A stretch of 64,000 nucleotides of DNA, from contig JAFCIZ010000011.1 in assembly GCA_017871115.1 (NCBI GenBank), forward strand, positions 17,501 through 81,500, given 5' to 3'. This stretch comes from Cunninghamella blakesleeana. Its lineage: Eukaryota; Mucoromycota; Mucoromycetes; Mucorales; Cunninghamellaceae. This document shows positions 36,658 to 46,787 of the stretch, piece by piece (position 1 is the first letter of the stretch; the number at the start of each line of letters is the position of its first letter). The position numbers and the translations under genes were made by a program. The notes under the pieces are model-generated. The model was given only the letters and a program-made list of their open reading frames with translations, was not told where the DNA came from and did not search any database.

Positions 36658-37898
36658 GATTATTATTAATTATTAAAGGTTATGAATGTGTGTGTGCGTG
36701 AGTGTGTGTTTGTTGTAATTCTATATATATATATATATATAAATATATATAAATATATTAAATATAAATATGTTTGATATATATATATTATTATTATTAT
36801 TTAAAAAGGAATGTGATATTGAGTAAGGAAAGGATAATTATATAAGAAAGAAAGAAGAATAAAAAAAATAGTATTATATTAAATCAACATTAGATGTAAA
36901 AAAAACACAGATCACAATAAAAAAAAAAAGAGAGAGAGAGAAAAAGAAAGAAAAAGAAAGAGAATAATAAAAAAAAATGGAATATTGTCAAGCATGGAAA
37001 AAAAGCACAAGTCAAAGATAGGAGATGGTTACACAATCACTAATGAACTGCGTTATAAAAATAAAAATAAAAAATAAAAGAGAAAGAGAGGAGGGTAGCA
37101 AGTACTTTTTTTTGATTTTTTTAATTTTTAAGGAGCGCCAATAAAAAAATAATAGATTATTAACCAATCAAATCGATTTAATCTTTTAATAATAAAACTA
37201 ATATATATTAAAAATAGGTGTAATAGTATTATTATTATTATTATTATTATATATAAAAATAATAGTGATAAATATATATATATATAATAATAGTGTTATA
37301 TATATAAATAACGTATATAAATATATATAAATTATATATCATATAAATGTAATATACTTATATATTACATATATTTTAAATATATTATATAAATAAGTAC
37401 ATTATATATAAGAAAAGACGTAGGAAAAGGTAATATTCCTCGATATTTCCATCTATAGATTCATATTTTTTGTTCGTATTTTTTATTTTAACTTTTATTA
37501 TTATTGAGGGAGGAATTAAATTAGAACTATTCTCCCTATGATTTTACACATAAATTGACATAAATTGAATATATATTTGTTATTTTTATAAAGAGTGTTT
37601 TTTTTTATATAAAAAACCATTTTTATCTTAAACTTTACCAAATGATCATAAAAAGAAACATGTGACCTAACATTGATATTGCATAGTTGCATGACAGTAA
37701 GAAGAACAAAAGATCATACAATATTTTTTTGTATACCTGTAGAAAAAAAATAATAGGTGATCGGAGATTCAAGCTAAAAAATATTGCCACTTTAGAAAAT
37801 AAAAAATATGATGTTTACGTTTTTTTCCCAAAAGGTTTTCTTTCTTTCTTTCTTTTCTCTCTCACTCTTTTTTTTTATTTTTATTTATTATTTTATAA
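36658..37898. other. Divergent promoter region of RAX2 and heme oxygenase
   Basis: About 1.2 kb. It contains AT-dinucleotide blocks (36721-36790, 37230-37400), purine-rich GA repeats (36930-36965) and a CT-rich tract just upstream of the heme oxygenase start (37840-37870). The ORF at 37687-37953 overlaps the true start in another frame and is not considered a gene. Confidence 0.5.
37658..37670. promoter_or_regulatory. Shared 13-bp promoter element, copy 2 (reverse orientation)
   Basis: ACATGTGACCTAA, the exact reverse complement of the element upstream of the subtilase at 11902. It lies 229 bp before the heme oxygenase ATG. The core resembles an E-box with a GGTCAC half site. Function is inferred from sharing only. 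Confidence 0.3.
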
Positions 37899-39734
37899 AT
37901 GGTTGATACAACAACTTTACCTCCTCACCCTGGACTTGAAAACGTGGATATAGATGATTTAAAACACAAATGTCCTGCTTTTGCAACTGGCTGCCCTTAT
38001 GCCAAGATTGAAGAAGTGGACTCAGTTGCTGTTTCTTTTGGTGAATTAAAGAAATGGTAACTTTTTAAAAATAAAATAATATAAAAAAGAGCCTTGATTG
38101 TATGCTTTTTATCTTGTTTATTTACTCGTACTTTATTTTCATTTATTTATTATAGTCCTGCTTTTAAAACTGGTAAATAATAATTATAATAGTAACAGTA
38201 ATATATATATATATATAGATAACAACTTTTATTCCTTTATAATAAATACCTTTTTCAACCTCTTTCTCGACTTACTCTCGGTTTATCTATTTATATAGGT
38301 TGCCCTTTTTCAAATAAATCCAAGGAAGAAATTTCTGCTCTTTTAACAACTATTCCCCACCAACACCCTACTCTTAATATGAATGGTAAAAATAAAAAAA
38401 AAAAAGAATACACAAAAGAACGGAGGATAAGGGGAAGGAGAGAGAAGGGATTAGTATAAAGTGAATACAACATTATTTTTATTTTTATTATTCTTATATG
38501 ATTTTATTTTTTATAGAGTTGCCATCATGTGAAGAAGGTGTTTTACTTGTTAAAGCTTTAAATCAATTCCTTACTGTTGCTCAATTGGAAACTTTATTTG
38601 ATATGAAACCAAAAGAAGAAAAAGTACCTGATGTATTAGAAAACCCTGAATTAGCTACCGCTATGAAAGAAGGGACTAAAAAAGTTCATCGTGCTGCTGA
38701 ATCAAGTATTTTTACAAAAAGATTCTTAAAAGGGGAAATTTCTCGGGAAGAATACGGTAGATATATTTTATCTTTATACTTTGTTTATCAGTAAGTGGAT
38801 TTCACCACCATAATTATATATATATATATATATAAATATTATCCTTGTTTCATTTATTCTAATATTATTTTTTATATTTACTTTTATTTTTATTTAATAG
38901 AAAAATGGAAGCATTATTAAACCAATATAAAGATCATCCAGTTGTCAAAATTATTCACTTTCCTAATGAATTAAATAGAGAACAAGCTCTTTTAGAAGGT
39001 AATATACATATATACATATATATACAATAAATTGAATGAATTACATAACAGATAATGAATATATAGGCTAAAAGGATGATGATACTAAATATACCCTACG
39101 CTTATATAAACTTTTTCTATTTATTTTTTTCCACGTCAGACTTGGAATATTTTTATGGAAAGGAATTTGTCAAACAAGTAGCTCAACCTAAAAACATCAC
39201 ACCGGCTGTTCAACAGTATTTACAAGCTATGGAAAAAGCATGTGAAAAGAATCCTTCCCTTTTGATTGCACATAGTTATTCTAGATATTTAGGGGATTTA
39301 AGTGGTGGTCAAATTTTAGCTAAACGATTAAAAAAAAACATTTTACATTTAGATGAAAAAGATGCTTCTAGTTGGGAAACAAAGGAAGGTTTAAAATTCT
39401 ATCATTTTGATCAATTAGGTAATCAAGCTGAATTTAAAGATTTTTATCGTCAACGTTTAAATGGTGCTCAAGTCAATGCAGAAACAAGAGATTTAATTGT
39501 TCAAGAAGCTGTTTATTCTTTTGAATTAAATATTGCTGTTTTTGATGAAATCCAATTATTATCTGAAAAGAAATTATTACCTCCTATGAAATTAAAAAAG
39601 AAACGTATTATTAAACACAACACTCCTCCCGACTCAAATCTTTCTTGTTGGATTATGGGTACCTCTTTAGCTATTGCTACACTTTCCATTGGCTTCCAAT
39701 TATATAAACGTTATTATGTTGTGAATAAAGATTA

Positions 39735-39735
<1 letters not shown>
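37899..39735 (+). CDS. Heme oxygenase, tail-anchored, with duplicated N-terminal Cys-Pro module
   Basis: Six exons: 37899-38056, 38156-38172 (17 nt), 38299-38385, 38517-38790, 38901-38998 and 39140-39735; 409 aa. The catalytic domain (about 130-350) has the proximal heme-ligand His145 in KEGTKKVHRAAE, the KRFLKGEISREEYGRYI block and the distal-helix signature YLGDLSGGQIL. A C-terminal hydrophobic helix (about 376-398) followed by YKRYY implies ER tail anchoring. The enzyme cleaves heme to biliverdin, CO and iron. The N-terminal 65 residues carry two copies of KCPAFxTGCP[YF] (Cys25-Pro, Cys32-Pro; Cys53-Pro, Cys60-Pro), which resemble heme regulatory motifs. The second copy is assembled across the 17-nt microexon. 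The HRM function is inferred. Confidence 0.93.

Positions 39736-39737
<2 letters not shown>

Positions 39738-39774
<37 letters not shown>
39738..39774. repeat. (TA)n microsatellite
   Basis: About 18 TA dinucleotides immediately downstream of the heme oxygenase stop codon, in its 3' untranslated region. Confidence 0.9.
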
Positions 39775-39778
<4 letters not shown>

Positions 39779-39873
39779 AATACATTTAAATAAAATATCA
39801 CGTTCAGTTTTCCTCTCGTACACAGGTTTTAAAAATAATCATAATCATAAATCCTAATATTTTTTTATTCTAT

Positions 39874-40458
39874 TTATTTTTGTTTTAATCCAAAATAATA
39901 ATAAAGTCCTACTATCATTAATGATAATACTGCAGGTACTAAATCTAACTGTATAATAAAATAAACCCATAAAGTAGCCAATCCAGGTGATCGTAACATT
40001 TGACCTAAAGAAGGAGAATGATGTAAAGTATATAATAAAAACGATCCAACTAAAAGTGAGCCCAACATCATGATTATTTGTGTCAAGGTCTTTTGTTTAT
40101 ATCGATTGGTTAAATAAATCATGGGTGCTAAAGCAGGCGCTGATTTCACAGCCTTAATACCTAAACTATAATAATCCCAAGGTTCATCAAACTGGACCTT
40201 GACAGTAATATCAAATGCAGCTAATAAAAATCCAAAAGGAATACTTAAAAAGATAGCTTGCCATATATATTGTGCTGTACTAGTATTTAGTTCTTGTCTT
40301 TTTAATTCCTGTTCTCTTTGTTTTGCTTTAGCTAATAATCCACTTTGATTAATTATTCTTTCTTGCTCTGCAATCGGTATGTCATCAAGATTTCCCTTTT
40401 TATTATTATTATTCTTATTGATGGGTATACGTTTAACAACTGGTTCTTTTGACGTCAT
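39874..40458 (-). CDS. Conserved fungal multi-pass membrane protein (DUF7719-like)
   Basis: An intronless 194-residue protein. The N-terminal 55 residues are polar and Lys/Asn-rich with a helical, possibly coiled segment (AKQREQELKRQEL). Hydrophobic segments follow at about 62-85, 106-121, 125-146 and 160-191, so about four membrane passes. FGFLLAAFDITVKVQFDEPW between the first two is a distinctive block. It resembles a fungal family of small ER-type membrane proteins without known function (I believe the domain now called DUF7719), but that assignment is from memory of the pattern. It is convergent with heme oxygenase, with 138 bp between the stops. No motif points to an enzymatic role. Confidence 0.8.
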   Translation of the reverse strand: MTSKEPVVKRIPINKNNNNKKGNLDDIPIAEQERIINQSGLLAKAKQREQELKRQELNTSTAQYIWQAIFLSIPFGFLLAAFDITVKVQFDEPWDYYSLGIKAVKSAPALAPMIYLTNRYKQKTLTQIIMMLGSLLVGSFLLYTLHHSPSLGQMLRSPGLATLWVYFIIQLDLVPAVLSLMIVGLYYYFGLKQK

Positions 40459-41558
40459 CTTGTTTTTATGTATTTTTAAAGAATTATGAGAAAGAGAAGC
40501 GCGAAAAGAAAAAAAAAAATTAAAAAGGAGGAATTTTTTTAGTGAAATTTAAATAGCGCTGATTTCTGTTTTTAGATTTTTTTTAAAGAAACCAATTTTA
40601 AAATAAAAAGTAGCTGTTACATATTAATTTTATTAAAGAACTATAAAATAAAAAATTAATAAATTTAATGTAATTCACATTTATAGTAATTCAAAAAAAA
40701 CTACGCGTTAATAAATGGATTAGTTTTTCTTCTTGGATCAAAAGAATTAAAATAAAGCAAGAACATATGTATAGTAAATTAAAAGATAGAAAAGATAATT
40801 GATTGGTAAATTAACATTTTAAATTAAAAATTTATTTTTCTCGACAGATAATTAGCCAACAGATAGGAAGTTTCAATATTTTTATGAAATGATCATTCTT
40901 CAGGTATTAACTGATCAAGTTAAATAATACTACACACGTTGAATATTAATTTATATAGTTTAATTCAAATACTATATTCATGGAAGTAGATAATTATTTA
41001 GTTAGAATATGATTAAGTAATCGAATTTGTAAATATTCAGAATATTTCTCATAAAACTCGTTTACCTATAGCGGTCTAATGTACTATTGAATTGTTAATA
41101 TTTTAGGCAAATTGAATTATTTTCTATAGAGATAAACCCTATTTTAAAAATTGCATAGTTTTGAGGGTTGCTTCCCAAAAAGGAAATTAGCTACAACGTC
41201 GTTTTTGGAATAGAGTATTTAAAAAAGAGATTTATTTAATAGACAAGTGTAACAAGGAAATATAATTTATTATATAATTTTAAAAAATAAAGAATTAAAT
41301 ATAGATTATTTGTTTCTACTTTTTTAGTTATATAGAAAACTATTTTCTATAATGAAAAGCTATTTTTCATAATAAAAATGGCAATTAACCGCAGGTAATC
41401 TTCCGCAGTTTAAGACAAGTATAACTAAAGAACTAGCATTAAACTTTTTATTTAAACCCAGCCTGATTTTATAAAAAGAGGTTTTTTATCTTTTTTTTTT
41501 TTACTCTTTCTTTTATTCACTTATTTATATACGAAAACCTTATTTTTTCTAAAAAGAA
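40459..41558. other. Divergent intergenic region
   Basis: About 1.1 kb serving as promoter for the membrane protein and for esterase 2. A T-rich tract (41488-41520) lies shortly before the esterase 2 ATG. I see no gene or clear regulatory repeat. Confidence 0.5.
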
Positions 41559-43100
41559 ATGCATCATAATAAAAAAGTACCAACCCATCCTGCTTATGAA
41601 GCTATTCTTAAAGCAATGCAAGCAAGTGAACTTAATTGGCAAACAACTGAACCTGCCATTTTAAGAGATATAATAGAAAGTGCACCCGTACCTCCTAACG
41701 TCATTTTACCTGATACTTTAGTGGAAGAAAAAGAAATCACCATTGATTTACAGAATACTGGTGGGTTACAAACTTCTTCAACATTAAAATTAATTGTGAC
41801 ACGTCCTCCTGGTACCGAAAATAAAATTATACCTGCTTTTATTTATCTGTAAGTTTAAACTAATCATAATTATAATAATAAATATAAAAAGACTACTACA
41901 TATTTCTATAATAGCTAAATCAATTTTATTTTATTTTATTATACTTTTAGTGTTGGTAAATAGTGACAACAATAATAATAACGTACTTCTTTCTTTTTTA
42001 TTTATTTATTTACCAAACTATTGCTTTATTATTCCTTTTGTTTTTTTTTCTAGGCGGCGGCTTTCTCCTTGGTTCATACAGAGCGGCAGAAAAATTTATT
42101 AAAGATGTAAGTTTCATATACATATTCATATACATATATACGTGTATGTGATAATGGAAATAATATAGTGAAAGTCATAACGATTACAAAATATTAATAT
42201 TAATATAATAATTATATATATATATATATATTAGCTTACTGTTCAAGCCAATGTAGCTGTAATTTTTGTTAGTTACAGTTTAGCACCTGAAGTGAAATTC
42301 CCTGTGGCAACTGAAGAATGCTACTCGTCTATTTTATGGATTCATCAACATGCTAATGAATTAAACATCGATTCATCAAAATTGGTAGTTGGTGGTGACA
42401 GTGCTGGTAAACAAAAATAAAATATAAAAAAAAGGAGAAGAGTGAGATATATAGAAATTAATGTTAAATGAATCAATTTTCTTCAATGTTATTTTTTCTG
42501 TTTTCTATTTTTTACTTTTTTTGTTGTAATCAATATTTATATATAAAGGCGGTAATCTCTCTACTGTATCATCGAGTAAGTTCTTATTATATATAAATAT
42601 AGAAATAGAATTAAAATTTTGATGTAATAACTTTTATTTTTATATTTCTAGTTTTATTGAAAAAACGAGGACATAAAGACATTCTTAAAGGGCAAATTTT
42701 AATGTATCCTTATGTAGCATTTAGCGGTGATAACTATGAATCTCGACAAATATTTGGTGACGGGGATTATATGTTATCAAGGGAAGATTTGAAACGTATT
42801 GGAAAAGCATATCTTGGAGATATTGATAAAAAAGATATTGACGATATTCGTTTATCACCTATTAAAGCAACCGATGAAGAATTAAATGGATTACCAAGAG
42901 CTTTAGTAATTACAGCCGAATGCGACGTATTTCGTGATGAAGGCGAACATTATGCCCATCGTTTATTAAAAGCTGGTGTGAAAACAACTGCTATTCGTTC
43001 TATTGCTGCCGCTCATGGTTTTTTGACTGCTCCTGTAGATACTGAGAATTATATTCAGTGCATGGATACTATTTGTAGGTTTATTAATGCTTCATTTTAA
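41559..43100 (+). CDS. Alpha/beta hydrolase-3 (HSL-family) protein, paralogue 2 with altered oxyanion motif
   Basis: Six exons: 41559-41848, a 5-nt microexon 41951-41955, 42054-42106, 42235-42406, 42549-42575 and 42652-43100; 331 aa. Exons 2 to 6 have exactly the same lengths as in the paralogue at 17221, and exon 1 is one codon longer. The triad is intact: Ser172 in GGDSAGGN, Asp274 in ECDVFRDEG, His304 in AAHGF. The microexon is TGTTG rather than ACATG, so the motif reads LVGGGFLLG and the His of HGGG is Val98. Skipping the microexon gives a frameshift and a stop, so it must be included. The His to Val change may alter activity or specificity. It is likely cytosolic; the substrate is unknown. 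Confidence 0.9.
41951..41955 (+). other. 5-nt microexon of esterase 2
   Basis: CTTTTAG|TGTTG|GTAAAT between introns of 102 and 98 bp. It encodes the end of a Leu codon, the Val that replaces the oxyanion-motif His, and the first base of a Gly codon. Confidence 0.85.
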
Positions 43101-44337
43101 GGTTTATTTTAGTATTATTAATTTCGTTGTTAGTTTTACTATTATTATTTTCTCTTTCTTTTCTTTTTTATTTTTTTGTATCATATTGTATTTTAATAAA
43201 TAGATTCTCGTTAATATAAAAAATAACTACTGTGTTAATTTCTTAATTTGGATTATTTTGAATTTTTTATTTGTCCACGAAAGCATCAAAGAAATGCCTT
43301 TTTTTCATGGTACTTTTATCCATATTTTATTCAAGGCTATTAGATGCTTCTTTTTATTAAAAAATTAAATAAAATAAAAAAATATTACGATGATTACGAT
43401 AAATGAGTGTTATCATATTTGCTAACAAGTGATATATACTTGAGCTAAATTAACTCGGTTATATATAATCATGAATAGTATTTTATTTTTTAAAATCATA
43501 ATTTTTTTTTTATTTTTTTTTTATTTTTAATGAAAAGGCAATTAAAACTGAACCCAAAAAGCTAATAATGTTTATTATTTCTCACTTTATTCGACTATTC
43601 TATTTATACATAGATTTTTTTTTCGCAATGTTCACTTTATTTTTATGAAATTTTATAAAAACGTAAAAGAAAAAAACAGATGATGTATTAGAAGATTTAT
43701 ATATTAACTTCATAAAATAAACAAACAATATTAAGTACATCTAATAAATATTTAATATAGTTGGATTATCTATTTAGATAGATGGAATTATTTTAACAAA
43801 CTTTATTGTCTATGCCAACTCTTTCTATACCTTTCTTTTCTTTTATTCTACATAGTAAGCTTAAACTATATGAAATTTTAGTCCACTTTCGAAAAGAGGT
43901 TATAAAGAAATATCTAAAAATGGATCAAATTTATTCCAAATGTATTTGCAGTTTAGTCTATTAAAAAATAATATACATAAAATGTAACATTACTATTATT
44001 AAAATATTCATGATCAAAAATCTAATTCTATATTGTATTCCTCATTGCTATTTCATAATGAATAGTTTCATTGGATTTTTTTTCCTTTGCATTTTATAAT
44101 GATTGAAGAAAGTTAATTAAATATTTTATAGTTAATATTGATTGTTTAAAATTTTTAATAAATATATATAATAGAGAAAAGTTGATTATTGAAGATGATT
44201 AAAATCACAAAGCAACCCTCGGTTTATAATATTTAAATTTCTTAAAGTGTAAGTAAAAATTAAATGATAATAATATATATTATGAAATAGGTATATAAAT
44301 TAAATTAATAGTCAATCATAATATGTATATATGTATT
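43101..44337. other. Convergent intergenic region
   Basis: About 1.2 kb between the 3' ends of esterase 2 and kelch gene K1. AT-rich with T tracts; no gene seen. Confidence 0.55.
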
Positions 44338-46787
44338 TTAATTAGCTTGGAATGGTTTAACAAACTTGGTTCCAGATTCTTCCATAGAAGGCTTGATATA
44401 TTCAATGCTCCCTCTTCCGGTGGAGTTAGTATTAACATTTTTTGATTCTTCCATAGAAGGTTTAATGTAATCAATACTCCCTCTTCCCGTGGAGTTCGTA
44501 TTAACATTTGTTGATTCATCAGAAAATAGCTTTGAATATTCAGGTTGATCAATGGATTTACGTGGATCTTGTTGTTCTAATACAAAAGCATTTTTTTGTT
44601 TTCTTTTACGATGGCGAATAAATAAGAACAATCCAATAGCAGCGCCCTGTATATATATATAAATTGTTATTATTCATTCATTCATTCTTATTATTATTAT
44701 TGTTTATTTACCAATAAAACAACAACAATAGGAACAACAATAGCAGGGATTAATACATTCAAACTAGGTCCATCGTTTCCATTATATTTAGTTGTTACAT
44801 TTGAACTAATTAAAGGTGTTGCCCAAACTGGATTTTTTGGATCAGCAACATTTAATATAGATAAACTTTCAGCTGAAGAACCAGCATCATAAAATCCAAA
44901 TAATAAAAGTAATGAAGTTGAATTATAAAGAGTTGCTATAAAAAAATTAATAATAATAATAATTAATATCTTTTTTTTAAAAAAAATAAAATAAAACAAA
45001 AATAAAACTAGTTAAATGTGTTATTACCAGCGTGACCAAACCTAGCATTATTAGTAGCTGATGGACTATTAGGCAATCGAACGTGGGTAAAGTTTTTAGC
45101 AGCACAATCAAATACATAATATATATCAGATGCAATAGTAGCTATTATAAAATACATGTAAACATGTTAAAAATAAATATCCATGCTAAAATTTAGTTTG
45201 ATTTGTCTATATATGTTTTTTTTTTATAATTTACCCCCTGCGACTAAAAGTTGAGCACCACCATAGATCAAGAGAGATTTACCATCAGCAGCTAATATAA
45301 AAATAAAAGAAATTAAGAATAAATTAATATATTGATATTTTCTATTATTAATTTTATAAATAGTAAATAGTAGTTATCATTAATAAAATATAAAATTTAA
45401 CCTACTTGCAGTTGTTGTATGGAGTCCTCTACTAGTTGGAAGATTGCCACTAGCAGTGATTGTACCCCACTTTGAGTTATGAGTATCAAAAGTAAATATG
45501 TTGTTAAATTGAGCAAGGTAAATAAGAGCCGTTTCATTAGCTTTAAAATATCCACCGATGATATAAATTAATCCATCACTAGCTAAGGTGGCTGTGTGTT
45601 CAACTCTAATTTCTCCAGTATTGATATGCATATTTACCCAGGATTTCTAATAATAAAGAGAAATAATGGTAATAATAATAAAAAAAAAGTGATAAATCAA
45701 TAATGAAATAAAAATTTATATACATTCATATAATGTGTATCATTTCAAACATACAGTTCTATAATTAAATATACCATAATCATAAGTATAAGCATTTCCA
45801 GATGAATTTCTATATTAATAAATATATATAAATAACAACATGAAATATAAAATGTAAGTTTACATATAAAATATTTAAGATGACATTTGATATTAATTGT
45901 TATTTAGATGCATACAGTGTACCACCCCACACACAAATTGAGTCGTCACCAAGGTTTACCAATTCCATTCGTGTACTGTGTACAAAAAAAAAAAAAAAAC
46001 GAGAGAGAAGGGAGAAAGACAGAACGAAGGGATTTAATTAGATAAGTGCTGTGTATGTTAATAATTAAATAAATATAAAACAATATATATATTACGAATA
46101 AGTATTGTTAGGCATTAAAGGTAATTCACTCCATAAATCATTTTGAGGGCTGTAATGTAAGAATGGGTGTGATATATTTAGATTCTCATATTCAGTTGTT
46201 CCAGAACCTAAATGAAAATAATAATAATAAATTTTTTAATATGAATTATCGTCTTTTCTTTCGTCATCGTACTTTTCTATTTTAGGTCATCCTTACCTCC
46301 ATACATAATATAAGTGTTATCGGTTAAACCGACGGTAGCAACATCGCCAAGATTTGTCAATGAAAGGCCTTTATATGTATTTGATACTGGTTTCCATTGG
46401 ATATTTGATTTGTTATACTGTGATAAATCTCCAAGTGGTTGTAAATCCAAGGATATATGTTCATTGACCGAGCCTGTAAAATAGGGGCCAAGTTCACCCA
46501 AATTGAAAAGAGTAAAGCCTCCATAACAATATATTTTTGATTGGATGAGGACACACCCTAGGTCAATATTAAATAATAATAATTATAATAATATTAATAT
46601 AAAAATATATCTTTACTTCTAAACTTTATTTCATGACTTTATAATTTATTTGTTTTTCCTTTTTTAAGTATATACCTGGACTAAGTCTTCCGCTTAATTG
46701 ATCTGCTTGACCATTGGTATTTATTATGATATTACAGAAATAAATAAATAGTAGTAAATTATTGTATAAAAATGACTTTCCTGCCAT
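44338..46787 (-). CDS. Single-pass membrane kelch-repeat protein K1
   Basis: Ten exons on the minus strand: 46787-46676, 46557-46297, 46207-46096, 45975-45916, 45809-45755, 45646-45406, 45291-45235, 45141-45028, 44935-44712 and 44646-44338; 514 aa. A hydrophobic N-terminal signal ends near INTNGQ. The ectodomain has kelch beta-propeller strands (KIYCYGGFT, YIMYGG, ICVWGG, IYIIGGYFKA, LLIYGGA). A TM helix formed across the last intron (LIPAIVVPIVVVLL then GAAIGLFLFI) is followed by RHRKRKQKNAFVLEQQDPR. The tail of about 90 residues holds a tandem 23-residue duplication and ends KPFQAN, a variant of the family ending KPFDAG. It is probably a cell-surface protein; the ligand is unknown. It belongs to a cluster with three plus-strand paralogues. 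Confidence 0.87.
44375..44512 (-). repeat. 69-bp tandem duplication in the K1 tail
   Basis: Two adjacent 69-bp units, in frame in the last exon of K1, encode near-identical 23-residue repeats (each containing NVNTNSTGRGSI[DE]YIKPSME). The two copies differ at about eight or nine bases. The paralogues have a single equivalent copy. Confidence 0.9.
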
